NCBI GenBank assembly: GCA_016291375.1 | Contig: JAEEXE010000007.1 | Location: 1-64,000, forward strand | Length of the DNA: 64,000 nucleotides | Reading direction: 5' to 3' | Origin: Butyrivibrio sp. | GTDB taxonomy: Bacteria; Bacillota; Clostridia; Lachnospirales; Lachnospiraceae | Position numbers and translations under genes: made by a program | Shown here: piece after piece, positions 35,942 to 44,357 of the stretch | How positions within the stretch are numbered: position 1 is the first letter of the stretch | How the letters are laid out: each line of letters starts with the position of its first letter | The notes under the pieces: model-generated | What the model was told of the DNA's origin: nothing | Databases searched by the model: none | The model's input: the letters and a program-made list of their open reading frames with translations, nothing else

Positions 35942-36121
35942 ATCTGCATCCCTCCTCATCATCCGGTCACGCCGACCGGTATTATTCTCATCTTCTATTC
36001 TGCGGCCTCGAAAACATATCGCTGCCTTTGAATTGAATTCACTTACATACTATAATAGCACAGTTACGCGCTTTTCTCACCATAAACCGCATCTTACTTA
36101 AGCTTAGAGTATTAAATAAAA

Positions 36122-36189
36122 CTTCCCGCGCCATAGCAGCTCCTAACAGCAGTTTCTTGCTGCAGTTAAGCTTACTATAGTGCGGGAAG
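36122..36189 (-). terminator. Long hairpin after the YbaK gene
   Basis: The outer stem CTTCCCGC/GCGGGAAG, with inner AGC-rich pairs and a nested CAGCAAG hairpin, is followed on the minus strand by TTTTATTT. Confidence 0.75.
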
Positions 36190-36201
36190 CTTAGTTTAAT
36201 A

Positions 36202-36672
36202 CTATGAACATACATCTGCGTATGTAAATCTTATTACCTTGGATAGGTCATCCGGAGCTACTTCCACCTGATAGCCCACCTTGCCTCCGGAGAAAAAGAT
36301 CTTGTCAAAGTCCTTGGCAGTCTCATGTACAACTGTAGTAAAACTCTTCTTCATTCCGATAGGTGAACAGCCGCCGTGAACATAGCCTGTAAGAGGCAAC
36401 AGCTCTTTTAGAGGAAGCATGGATACAGACTTTTCCGATACTGCCTTAGCCGCCTTCTTAAGATCAAGCTCTTTTTCCACAGGGATAACAAACACGTAGT
36501 AGGTCTTGCCCTTACCCTCCGTCACAAGAGTCTTGAACACTCTCTCCTTGGGCTCTCCCAGTATATCTGCGATCTCTCCGCCCGTAAGGCTTGAATCCGG
36601 TTCATAGGAATAGCTCTTAAAATCTATTTTCTTTTGCTGCAAAACGCGCATTACATTAGTCTTTTCATTCAT
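36202..36672 (-). CDS. ybaK: YbaK/EbsC-type aminoacyl-tRNA deacylase
   Basis: 156 residues of the YbaK family, which hydrolyses misacylated Cys-tRNA(Pro). Family features include the catalytic-lysine region VFKTLVTEGKGKTYYVFVIP and the GGCSPIGMKK loop. It overlaps the preceding VOC gene by four bases (ATGA), so the pair is co-translated. The symbol is by family and the substrate is inferred. Confidence 0.92.
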   Translation of the reverse strand: MNEKTNVMRVLQQKKIDFKSYSYEPDSSLTGGEIADILGEPKERVFKTLVTEGKGKTYYVFVIPVEKELDLKKAAKAVSEKSVSMLPLKELLPLTGYVHGGCSPIGMKKSFTTVVHETAKDFDKIFFSGGKVGYQVEVAPDDLSKVIRFTYADVCS

Positions 36673-37292
36673 CTCTTAAATACCACTTTTTCTATTCCGG
36701 TATTAAAGGTCTCTACGATCTCAAGTCTGTCATCTTTCACAAGACCTCTCAAAGTATTGGCATACTTCTTGGTTGCGCGATAAACAACTCTTGATATCGC
36801 TCTGATACCGTTTGGATGTATATAATCAATTGGCTTGGGATCTGTGCCTTCGAAATACGTCATAAGAAACGGCATATTGTAATCGTATGTATAATAGCAC
36901 TTGTACTTAAGATTTCTGTTCTTGGAATCAATGCGATGTCCGCTCTTTACATACTTACCGTCAATCCCGATACTCCTAAGATAGTCAACTTCGCTTTCAA
37001 GATTTCCCGATTCTTTTTCTATACACATGCAAGCCCAGCCTTCCGGGTGCTCTGCCAGATCATCAAATCTCTGTGCTATCGCTTTGCCCTTAAAAAGCGC
37101 CAGGGTCTTTCTTCTAAACTTGGACATCCCGCCGCCTTCAACAAGCTCGATATATGGTCCTTCGCAAAAATAAATATAAGCATTGTGTGACTTACACGAT
37201 TTGCCGTACTCTACCGTAAAGCCCCTCTCGGTCCACTCCTTGACCGCCTTGTCAATGTCCTTTACAGCATAAATTACATGCCCGATCTTCAT
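36669..37292 (-). CDS. VOC/glyoxalase-fold protein
   Basis: 207 residues beginning MKIGHVIYAVKDIDKAVKEW, the start of a vicinal oxygen chelate domain. A second pseudo-repeat holds the FLMTYFEGTDPKP segment. It resembles glyoxalase-like domains of unknown substrate. It is first of a two-gene unit with ybaK. Metal ligands are partly visible (H5, E near YIELVEG), but the reaction is unknown. Confidence 0.75.
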   Translation of the reverse strand: MKIGHVIYAVKDIDKAVKEWTERGFTVEYGKSCKSHNAYIYFCEGPYIELVEGGGMSKFRRKTLALFKGKAIAQRFDDLAEHPEGWACMCIEKESGNLESEVDYLRSIGIDGKYVKSGHRIDSKNRNLKYKCYYTYDYNMPFLMTYFEGTDPKPIDYIHPNGIRAISRVVYRATKKYANTLRGLVKDDRLEIVETFNTGIEKVVFKR

Positions 37293-37479
37293 CTGATACT
37301 GTCCTCCAAAAATAACGCCATACCCCTCTATTCGGCATCAGATAAATTTACTTTTTTCTTCCGTGAAAAAAGATTGTACTAAATATATGTTCATACTTTA
37401 TCCTATCCTGAGACAATAGTCAAAATAATTAATGCAGGAACCATTTTCTTCATGTAAAATCATAAAAGAGGTTAACATT

Positions 37480-38820
37480 TTGAAAATTAAATTAGAAAAA
37501 AAGAACTATAGCGAAGTAGAAAAAATAATTTCATACAAGAACAAAACTCCCAAAAAGCAGCATGTCTTCTGGCGTTTTCTCATGAAAACTTTGTCAGCAA
37601 AAGATTTAAAAGACTGTAATTTCACTTATGAATTTAAGGACATGGATAAGCTTGGAAAGGATGAACCCTGTCTTTTCCTGATGAATCACTCATCCTTTAC
37701 AGATCTTGAGATCTTCTCAACGCTCTTTTCCGACAGGCAGTTTCATATAGTCATGACTCTTGACGGTTTTGTCGGCAAAGAATGGCTTATGAGGAGCATT
37801 GGCTGTATCCCTGCCAGGAAATTCATCACGGATACGCCTCTGGTAAAAGACATTTTTTATTGCCTAAGAGACCTTAAAAGCTCCGTACTGATGTATCCGG
37901 AAGCAAGCTACAGCTTTGACGGAACCGCAACAGCCCTGCCTTCAAGCGTCGGCAAATGTCTTAAGCTTTTTAATGTGCCGGTTGTGATGATAACTACGGA
38001 AGGTGCTTTCCAACGAGATCCGCTGTACAACGGTCTTAGAAAGCGTGATGTTGAAGTTAAGGCCACGGTGAAATATCTTTTATCAGCAAAAGACATCCGG
38101 GAAAAGAGTATCAAAGAACTAAACGAGATACTAAACCATGAATTCACTTTTGATCACTGGAGATGGCAAAAAGAGAATGATATTAAGATAAACGAGCCTT
38201 TCCGTGCCGAAGGTCTTGAAAGAGTTCTGTACAAATGCCCTGTATGCGGTAAAGAAAAGGGCATGCACTCAAAAGGTGCTGAGATCACCTGCAGCCACTG
38301 CGATGCATCCTGGACACTGGATGAGAGCGGCGTACTTGTTAGTTCAACAGATCTCGCCGATAAGAGCTCCTCTTCCGAATATGACTTTAGCTATGTCTCA
38401 GACTGGTACAGATGGGAACGAGACACGGTTAGAAAAGAAATAACCGAGGGAAAGTATTACGTCGATATACCGGTGGATATCGTTGTTGTTAAGGATACAA
38501 AAGCTGCATATCAGGTAGGCTCCGGCCGTTTGTCCCATTCAACTGCAGGCTTTAGCCTTATTGGTACCGGCTCCTGCGAGGGACTTACCTATGATCAATC
38601 CACCAAACAATCCTATTCTCTGTACGCAGATTATTACTGGTATGAAATTGGAGATATGGTTAGTATCGGCGATATGAGCACCCAGTACTACTGCTTCCCC
38701 AAGGATAAAAGTATCAACGTCGCCAAGATGAGACTTGCCGCCGAAGAGATGTACAAGTTAAATATTCCTAAGAGGCACAGCGATAGCTCGGAAGGAGCTG
38801 AAGTATCAATCGGTACATGA
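37480..38820 (+). CDS. PlsC-type acyltransferase with C-terminal zinc ribbon
   Basis: About 446 residues. The N-terminal part has the glycerophosphate acyltransferase motifs: NHSSFTD (HX4D) and YPEASYSFDG. Residues from about 250 carry a zinc ribbon (CPVCGK and CSHCDASW). A further domain of about 150 residues, rich in Tyr, Ser and Trp, follows. 1-acyl-glycerol-3-phosphate acyltransferases are usually about 240 residues, so the C-terminal half is extra. I place the start at the TTG at 37480, with AGAGG eight bases upstream, rather than an ATG 16 codons earlier without a site. It is on the plus strand and monocistronic. Confidence 0.82.
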   Translation: MKIKLEKKNYSEVEKIISYKNKTPKKQHVFWRFLMKTLSAKDLKDCNFTYEFKDMDKLGKDEPCLFLMNHSSFTDLEIFSTLFSDRQFHIVMTLDGFVGKEWLMRSIGCIPARKFITDTPLVKDIFYCLRDLKSSVLMYPEASYSFDGTATALPSSVGKCLKLFNVPVVMITTEGAFQRDPLYNGLRKRDVEVKATVKYLLSAKDIREKSIKELNEILNHEFTFDHWRWQKENDIKINEPFRAEGLERVLYKCPVCGKEKGMHSKGAEITCSHCDASWTLDESGVLVSSTDLADKSSSSEYDFSYVSDWYRWERDTVRKEITEGKYYVDIPVDIVVVKDTKAAYQVGSGRLSHSTAGFSLIGTGSCEGLTYDQSTKQSYSLYADYYWYEIGDMVSIGDMSTQYYCFPKDKSINVAKMRLAAEEMYKLNIPKRHSDSSEGAEVSIGT

Positions 38821-38871
38821 TATAAAACTTAGATGTGATCCGGGCTTATTTGATCTGAGATTAAGATTTAC

Positions 38872-38946
38872 GGTTTTGAATTTCATTTTGGGGATTACAT
38901 TTTGGGATTTCATTTTTTGAATTTCATTTTTTGAATTTCATTTTTT
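38872..38946. repeat. Short AT-rich tandem repeat before a terminator
   Basis: A 14-15-bp unit close to TTTTTTGAATTTCA is repeated about four times, with a degenerate first copy. It lies between the acyltransferase stop and its terminator. Probably slippage-prone spacer. Confidence 0.7.
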
Positions 38947-38948
38947 GA

Positions 38949-38973
38949 CCTGCATTCATGCGATGAATGCAGG
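38949..38973 (+). terminator. Terminator after the acyltransferase gene
   Basis: An 11-bp perfect stem CCTGCATTCAT/ATGAATGCAGG with a 3-nt loop is followed by TTTTTT. Confidence 0.9.
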
Positions 38974-39036
38974 TTTTTTCTTGATTTATAGAATCCGGCT
39001 ATCTATAATATTCTCATTACACTTGGAGGACAACTT

Positions 39037-39621
39037 ATGAGAATATTATTGTTTTGCTGTAAAGGTTTTGAAATGATGGAGTTTGCTCCCTTCTACGACG
39101 TTGCCGGATGGGCCAAGAGCGAGTACGGCTTTGACGTAGAGCTTGATACCTGCGGTTTTGAATCAAATGTTCCAAGCGCCTTTTGGTCCACAGAAATAAA
39201 GGTAGATAAACTCATATCAGAAATAAATGTAGATGATTATGATGCTCTTGCAATCCCCGGAGGCGATCATCTATACGGATTCTTTAGCGAAGCATACGAC
39301 GAGAGATTCCTTGAACTTATCCGTAAGTTTAATGATAGCGGCAAAGTCATAGCAAGCGTCTGCGTTGCTGCGCTTCCCATTGGAAAAAGCGGAGTACTTG
39401 CTGGCAGAAAAGCCACCACATACCACCTCGCTAATGCCTACAGACAAAAAGAGCTGGCCGGCTTTGGCGTAAATGTTATCAACGAGCCCGTGGTAATAGA
39501 TGATAACGTGATCACCTCTTACTGCCCACAGACCGCTCCCTCCGTAGCTTATGAACTCATGTACAAGCTCATGGATGCAGATAAAGTTAATATAGTAAAA
39601 GAAGGAATGGGATTCTGCTGA
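39037..39621 (+). CDS. DJ-1/PfpI-family protein
   Basis: 194 residues of the DJ-1/ThiJ/PfpI superfamily. Features are LAIPGGDHLYGF, the nucleophile elbow ASVCVAALP with its conserved Cys, and the following GRKATTYH. Family members include glyoxalase III/deglycase-like and chaperone proteins, so the reaction is uncertain. GGAGGA lies before the ATG. It is monocistronic, with its own terminator. Confidence 0.88.
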   Translation: MRILLFCCKGFEMMEFAPFYDVAGWAKSEYGFDVELDTCGFESNVPSAFWSTEIKVDKLISEINVDDYDALAIPGGDHLYGFFSEAYDERFLELIRKFNDSGKVIASVCVAALPIGKSGVLAGRKATTYHLANAYRQKELAGFGVNVINEPVVIDDNVITSYCPQTAPSVAYELMYKLMDADKVNIVKEGMGFC

Positions 39622-39637
39622 TAGCAGGCCATTATTC

Positions 39638-39671
39638 AAAAAGGATCAGTTCTTTTGAGCTGATCCTTTTT
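39638..39671 (+). terminator. Terminator after the DJ-1 gene
   Basis: Stem AAAAAGGATCAG/CTGATCCTTTTT around TCTTTTGAG, with a T-run on both strands. It could also serve the convergent methyltransferase gene. Confidence 0.9.
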
Positions 39672-39733
39672 CTTATTTATGCTTTTTCACTTCATTTATA
39701 CTTTTACTGCGGCAATCATATATATTTGATATT

Positions 39734-40501
39734 TTATTTTTGCGCAACAACAAGATAGCGATGAATAGTCCCCTCTACCACACCGTTGTCATCAATTTCT
39801 TTTTGCATTTTTAAAAGACCATCAAAACATCTATCCACAGAAAATCCCGAAAATTCCCATTCTATAATGTGCGCAAACCATACAAATGCACCTACATCAT
39901 AGAAACGAATAGGCCTAAAGGCTTCCTCAGCTCTAAGGATTTTAAATCCCGCATCTTCAAACTTCTTTTGCTGAATTGATAATTCCAGCTCCGGAAAAGG
40001 CTTAGGCACGTCCGGAAGTACCATTTTTACAAGATCTCTGTCATTCTCCGCGCCGACCTGTTCTGTTATAAACAATCCTCCGGATCGAAGCAGTCTATAG
40101 CTTTCCGCAGGGTCAAAGCTCCCATGTCTGTTTATTATCATGTCAAATGATTCGTCTGCAAAAGGAACTTTTGAAGCATCGTCACAAGCCTTGAAATCAA
40201 TACCGAGTGGCAACAGCTCTTTCTTGCACAGCTCAATATTTGGAGGATACCCTTCAGTAGCCGCCGTATTACTATAAGGATGTCCAAGTGATAACAGAAA
40301 CTCGCCACCGCCTGTATCAAAATCCAATAGCTTCATACTGTCTACGCGCTTTTCATCAATAACCTTCCTGTAATCCCAAGGAAGATCATCCTCCTCTTCG
40401 TATCGACTATTGATATGAGAAAAATCCCAACCATGTATATGAGCTATCTTCTCTTCCGCTTCCCACTCTTTTCTAAGCTCATTTATTCTGTCTGTATTCA
40501 T
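39734..40501 (-). CDS. Class I SAM-dependent methyltransferase
   Basis: 255 residues. The SAM motif is LLDFDTGGGEFLLSL, with the acidic residue after the second strand (GYPPNIELCKKE), SFDMIINRHGSFD, and YRLLRSGGLFITEQ. It resembles small-molecule methyltransferases of unknown substrate. It precedes a GNAT acetyltransferase gene by about 30 bases on the same strand, so the two may be one unit, but no pathway is suggested. Confidence 0.85.
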   Translation of the reverse strand: MNTDRINELRKEWEAEEKIAHIHGWDFSHINSRYEEEDDLPWDYRKVIDEKRVDSMKLLDFDTGGGEFLLSLGHPYSNTAATEGYPPNIELCKKELLPLGIDFKACDDASKVPFADESFDMIINRHGSFDPAESYRLLRSGGLFITEQVGAENDRDLVKMVLPDVPKPFPELELSIQQKKFEDAGFKILRAEEAFRPIRFYDVGAFVWFAHIIEWEFSGFSVDRCFDGLLKMQKEIDDNGVVEGTIHRYLVVAQK

Positions 40502-40530
40502 ATCTGCATTCCTTCTACAAGCTTATTTTT

Positions 40531-40986
40531 TTAGCATTCTTTATAATATCTTGGCCCTTCTTCTCCAATGATACCAGAAGGAATAAAACCACATTTTTCA
40601 AGAACTCTTTGTGACTTCTTGTTATCAGGATCTGTCTCCGCATCAACACGGCAAACTCCGGGTTGTTCCAAAGCCCAGGCAGCTGCGGCTTCTACTGCTT
40701 CAGTCGCATACCCATTCCCCTGGTAATCTTCTGTAATTCCATACCCAACTTCAACGGAGCCATCTTTCTCAAGCCCTTTGAAACACAAATCACCGATATG
40801 CGTTCCATCTTTTAACTCAATCATCCATGTTGCATACCAGTTCCAATCTTCCGGATGATCAAGGCATTCCTGCAGCATTTCTCCATATGCTTTAATTAGT
40901 TCTTTATCTGTCTGCTTTGCAAGCATACTCCGCATCTCATCCTCCGATGCGGTATGTATCACTAAGCGCTTTGTTTCTATAGTCAT
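40531..40986 (-). CDS. GNAT-family N-acetyltransferase, RimJ-like
   Basis: About 151 residues with the start pattern MTIETKRLVIHTASE and the acetyl-CoA site around VGYGITEDYQGNGYATEA, then VDAETDPDNKKSQRVLEKCGF, typical of RimJ/RimL-like acetyltransferases. An alternative start ten codons upstream (41016) is possible. The substrate (amine, amino acid or protein N terminus) is unknown. Confidence 0.88.
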   Translation of the reverse strand: MTIETKRLVIHTASEDEMRSMLAKQTDKELIKAYGEMLQECLDHPEDWNWYATWMIELKDGTHIGDLCFKGLEKDGSVEVGYGITEDYQGNGYATEAVEAAAAWALEQPGVCRVDAETDPDNKKSQRVLEKCGFIPSGIIGEEGPRYYKEC

Positions 40987-41111
40987 TTCATTATTACCTT
41001 CAATGTTATTTTTCATTTTTACCAGCGTTTATATTGTAATTTATTACAATTTTTCTATCCAGTCAAAATTGATAGTGAACGCTCAGTATTTTATTTATGT
41101 AATATAAAAAA

Positions 41112-41127
41112 GAGACGGCAAAGTCTC
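41112..41127 (-). terminator. Minus-strand terminator beyond the repeat array
   Basis: GAGAC/GTCTC with a 6-nt loop is followed on the minus strand by TTTTTT. There is no minus-strand protein gene directly upstream of it. The only source of such a transcript is the repeat array and tRNA region at 41.2-41.9 kb. Confidence 0.7.
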
Positions 41128-41238
41128 CTTTTTCGTGAATATATGTCGTTAAGTTGAACGATGTTCACATTTGTGACCATCGTATTTGTGAAATGCAGGA
41201 TTTTTTAGCACTCTATGACCCTTAAAACACTATTATAT

Positions 41239-41547
41239 CTGCCTATAAATGGCAAAATGCAGATTGTAGGCAGGTAAAAATGGCGGTCTCAACCTACCTA
41301 TAAATGCCAAAATTCGGAATATAGGCAGGTAAAAATGGCGGTCCCAGCCTACCTATAAATGCCAAAATTCGGAATATAGGCAGGTAAAAATGGCGGCCCC
41401 AGCCCACCTATAAATGCCAAAATGCAGAAAATAGGTAGAAAAAGTTGGCTGTTCCGACCTACCTATAAATGCCAAAATGCAGAAAATAGGTAGAAAAGTT
41501 AGCTGTTCCGACCCACCTATAAATGCCGAAATGCAGAAAATAGGACT
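41239..41547 (-). repeat. Six-unit 55-bp tandem array with conserved hairpin
   Basis: Units begin at 41239, 41294, 41349, 41404, 41459 and 41513 (period 55, last step 54). Each has an 8-bp inverted repeat around a loop of about 19 nt (for example CTACCTAT/ATAGGTAG), then a spacer of about 20 bp. Read on the minus strand, every difference between arms keeps pairing: the third pair is G-C in unit 1, G-U in units 2 and 3, and A-U in units 4 and 5. The last unit is truncated. The minus strand has an open frame through part of it, but I see no support for coding. Confidence 0.85.
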
Positions 41548-41807
41548 TTGAGCAGAGCACTTGGCGAGCACGAGCCGCAGGCGAAGTGAAAGCCTAGTGC
41601 GAGCCATGGGTGAACACTTAACGAGCTATGGAAGTAGCGAGTTTAGTGTGAATCCCTTGAGCAGAGCACTTGGCGAGCACAAGCCGCAGGCGAAGTGAGA
41701 GCCTAGTGCGAGCCATGGGTGAACACTTAACGAGCTTTTTTGAAGCGAGTTTAGTGAGAATCCCAGAACCCACGCAGCGAAGCTGCTGGGTGAGAGTCCC
41801 CTTCTGC
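41548..41807 (-). repeat. Two 109-bp tandem repeats plus a conserved hairpin downstream of tRNA-Leu
   Basis: Two near-identical copies (41548-41656 and 41657-41764) begin TTGAGCAGAGCACTTGGCGA. They are followed by a hairpin-bearing block with CCCACGCAGC/GCTGCTGGG. A related single copy lies in inverted orientation at 50151-50317, again just after an identical tRNA-Leu gene. The sequence is non-coding and GC-richer than its surroundings. Confidence 0.85.
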
Positions 41808-41815
41808 GCAAAAAC

Positions 41816-41850
41816 AAAAAGGATTAACTCGTTTTGAGTTAATCCTTTTT
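41816..41850 (-). terminator. Terminator of the minus-strand tRNA-Leu
   Basis: A 15-bp perfect stem AAAAAGGATTAACTC and its complement around GTTTT, with T-runs on both sides, eight bases past the tRNA 3' end. Confidence 0.9.
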
Positions 41851-41857
41851 ATTTTCG

Positions 41858-41942
41858 TGCGGAAGATGGGACTTGAACCCACACGACATAAACAGTCACA
41901 AGATCCTTAGTCTTGCTCGTCTGCCAATTCCGACACTTCCGC
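41858..41942 (-). tRNA. tRNA-Leu, anticodon AAG
   Basis: An 85-nt class II tRNA with a long variable arm. Acceptor GCGGAAG/CTTCCGC, discriminator A, D-loop with TTGG, T-loop GGTTCAAGTCC. The anticodon stem CAAGA/TCTTG encloses loop CTAAGGA, so positions 34-36 are AAG (41906-41908), reading CUU and, if A34 is deaminated to inosine, more CUN codons. CCA is not encoded. It is identical to the copy at 50019-50103. Confidence 0.95.
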
Positions 41943-42398
41943 AAACCGTCGCCGTTTCTCTCGTGGCGACTTGTTTATAATAGCAAAGTCTGTGCCTTTC
42001 GTCAACAACAATTTTCAAACTTTTTTACGAAAATTTTGGATCAACTTTTTCGTGATCATTTCCAATTGCAAAAGCGGATTTTCCACTTCGCTTTGCTCGC
42101 CAAAAACACTATTAAGCAGCCAACTCCGCAGATACTCCAAACACTAATAAATCCGCCAGTCCCAACAGGCGACCTAAAAAAAATAATAGATGCCCAAGGG
42201 CTCGCAGTTCCCAAGGGCATCTATTCCGTAATATATGTTAGAAGGAAGATTATAGCAATATCTCACAGTCGCCGATTCGAGGCCACTAATCAATTTCGAT
42301 TGATCAACAGCCGTCAATCCATGACCCTCAATTCACATACATTGGCCGCCGACCATCAAATCACAATCACGAGTCCATCTACCCTCTTCAAATTCACA
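41943..42398. other. Gene-free stretch between tRNA-Leu and the second transporter
   Basis: 456 bp with no convincing gene. It holds the permease terminator at 42185-42225. The part at 42226-42398, rich in short CA/AT words, shows no structure I can support. An open frame crossing it on the plus strand overlaps the tRNA and a permease gene and is rejected. Confidence 0.6.
42185..42225 (-). terminator. Terminator of the second sugar transporter operon
   Basis: The 11-bp perfect stem AATAGATGCCC/GGGCATCTATT, with further CCC/GGG pairing inside, is followed by a T-run on the minus strand. Confidence 0.85.
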
Positions 42399-43298
42399 TC
42401 ACTCCTTAACACCACCAAGTGTAAGTCCGCTTACAAAGTACTGCTGCAAGAAAGGATAAATGCAGATAATAGGAAGCATTGTGATAATCGTAGCTGCCGC
42501 ACGCACTGAAACAGGTGTGATGGAGCTTGTTGAGTTCTTCATTGACTGAGCTGATGTACTCTGGCTTGTTACAGAAGCAAGGAGCTTCATAAGCTCATAC
42601 TGAAGTGTAGTAAGGTTTGGTTTCATCCTGTTATAGAGATATACGTCAAACCATGAGTTCCACTGGTATACAGCAACGAAAAGAGCTACAGTAGCATAAA
42701 CAGGCTTACAAAGAGGTGATATAATCCTGAGGAATATGGTTGTGTAACCTGCTCCATCAAGCTGTGCTGACTCTTCAAAGCTGTCAGGGATTCCGTTCAT
42801 ATATGTTCTGATAACGAGCATATTGAAGGCAGATACCATTCCGGGTATAACATATACCCAGAAAGAATTGGTAAGGTGAAGACCCTTGTACAAAAGGAAA
42901 ATAGGGATCATTCCACCGTTAACATACATTGTGATAACCCAGAACAGTGAAAGGGGTCTTGCAAAAAGAAAGTTCTTACGGCTGACAATAAATGCAAGGA
43001 TCGCACATGTAATAAGTGAAAGAAGTGTTCCCACTAATGTTCTTGCTACAGAAATAAATGCAGCAACCATAAGTTTATCTCTCTGTAATACGGTTATATA
43101 GCTCTTTACACTGAATTTTCTGGGCCAAAGGTAGATTCCGCCTTTAAGAGCATCAAGTCCATCGTTAAAAGAAATAGCCAGTGTGTTTAAAACAGGATAT
43201 AGCGTTACGATAACAAATACCGCCATGAATATTGTATTAAATGTATAGAAAGCAATATCTGCGCCTGAGAGCTTTCTTTTGAAAGTCAAATTACTCAT
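42399..43298 (-). CDS. Sugar ABC transporter permease, LplC/YtcP type, second system
   Basis: 299 residues, six membrane segments, EAA motif ESAQLDGAGYTTIFLRIISP, and the C-terminal GLTLGGVKE tail of this class. It is the last gene of the second transporter and lies 12 bases after its partner permease. Its substrate is set by the lipoprotein at 44358-46055. It is about as diverged from the first LplC-type permease as separate systems normally are, so this is not a recent duplication. Confidence 0.92.
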   Translation of the reverse strand: MSNLTFKRKLSGADIAFYTFNTIFMAVFVIVTLYPVLNTLAISFNDGLDALKGGIYLWPRKFSVKSYITVLQRDKLMVAAFISVARTLVGTLLSLITCAILAFIVSRKNFLFARPLSLFWVITMYVNGGMIPIFLLYKGLHLTNSFWVYVIPGMVSAFNMLVIRTYMNGIPDSFEESAQLDGAGYTTIFLRIISPLCKPVYATVALFVAVYQWNSWFDVYLYNRMKPNLTTLQYELMKLLASVTSQSTSAQSMKNSTSSITPVSVRAAATIITMLPIICIYPFLQQYFVSGLTLGGVKE

Positions 43299-43310
43299 TG
43301 TGGTTCCTCC

Positions 43311-44258
43311 TTAGAACAATCTTTCTTCGCCGTGACGTTTGGCGATCTCATTACAGATAAGTATCAATATGATACTAACTGCACTCTTAAAAATACCTGC
43401 AGCTGTTCCAAGTGAGTAATTCATCTGGCTGATACCCCAATCAAGAACATAGATATCAATTGTTCGTGATACACGCTGTACAAGTCCGTTACCAAGGAGG
43501 TACTGAATCTCAAATCCGGCATTAAGTACATTACCTACATTCATGATCAAAAGAATGATGATGGTTGACTTAATTCCGGGAATCGTGACATATCTGATCT
43601 TATCTAATCTTCCGGCGCCGTCGATAGCAGCTGCCTCATAGAGTGAAGGGTCAATAGCTGTGATAGCTGCCAAATATATGATTGCATTCCAACCTGTTTC
43701 CTTCCATACATTTGCAAAGGCTACTATAGGCCAGAAATAAACTTCGTGCGCAAAAAAGTTAACGGCCTGAGGAACTAAATGGAATTTCAACAAAAGCTCG
43801 TTAACAATACCTGAACCTGAAAGGGCATCGTGAAGGATACCTGTAACAATGATCCATGATAAAAAGTGAGGCAGATAAGAAATAGTCTGAATAACCTTTT
43901 TCTTCTTTTGTCCCACGATCTCATTAAGCAAAATAGCAAATAAAATAGCCATAATAGTTGTAGCAATAAGATTGATAACACCCATAGCGAGAGTGTTTCT
44001 TATTACTCCAAGATAATCCGGATTAGAGAAAAGATTTTTAAAAGTAGATAAACCGACCCATTTGGAATGAAGAATTCCATCTTTAGGCTTGTAATCCTGA
44101 AATCCCATGAGCCATCCAACAAGAGGTGCATAGTAAAATACAAGGCCGTATATCACAAAGAATACTGACCATGCCACAAGCACCCACTGTTTTTTCAGTT
44201 GTTTAGAAAATTCAACCTTCTTAATTTCAGAAAGCTGTTCATTTTTCTGTCGAGACAT
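43311..44258 (-). CDS. Sugar ABC transporter permease, LplB type, second system
   Basis: 315 residues, six membrane segments, EAA motif YEAAAIDGAGRLDKIRYVTIP. It forms the channel with the LplC-type protein downstream. An intergenic hairpin (44306-44345) separates it from the lipoprotein gene and probably lowers permease expression relative to the binding protein. No hydrolase gene is linked to this system. Confidence 0.92.
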   Translation of the reverse strand: MSRQKNEQLSEIKKVEFSKQLKKQWVLVAWSVFFVIYGLVFYYAPLVGWLMGFQDYKPKDGILHSKWVGLSTFKNLFSNPDYLGVIRNTLAMGVINLIATTIMAILFAILLNEIVGQKKKKVIQTISYLPHFLSWIIVTGILHDALSGSGIVNELLLKFHLVPQAVNFFAHEVYFWPIVAFANVWKETGWNAIIYLAAITAIDPSLYEAAAIDGAGRLDKIRYVTIPGIKSTIIILLIMNVGNVLNAGFEIQYLLGNGLVQRVSRTIDIYVLDWGISQMNYSLGTAAGIFKSAVSIILILICNEIAKRHGEERLF

Positions 44259-44305
44259 AAAACTACTACTCCTTCAATATTATTACTTGGCAAGATTTCA
44301 AAAAG

Positions 44306-44345
44306 ATAGCGGGCATTCTTTTTGAATACCAAGAAAGCCCGCTAT
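44306..44345 (-). terminator. Attenuating hairpin between lipoprotein and permease genes
   Basis: The 9-bp perfect stem ATAGCGGGC/GCCCGCTAT has a 22-nt loop and is followed by TTTTTG on the minus strand. It is likely a partial terminator that gives an excess of binding protein. Confidence 0.7.
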
Positions 44346-44357
44346 ATATTATTTTAA

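Noticed and set aside
41239..41547. CRISPR array
   Set aside because: Whole units repeat without unique spacers, unit length and hairpin differ from CRISPR repeats, and no cas genes are present.
41353..41607. 84-codon minus-strand frame with repeated FCILAFIG-like peptide
   Set aside because: It follows only from the 55-bp DNA repeat, the frame is lost where one unit is 54 bp, there is no ribosome binding site, and variation keeps RNA pairing rather than protein sequence.
41913..42509. 198-codon open frame on the plus strand
   Set aside because: Overlaps a tRNA gene, a terminator and the end of a permease gene, with no family resemblance.
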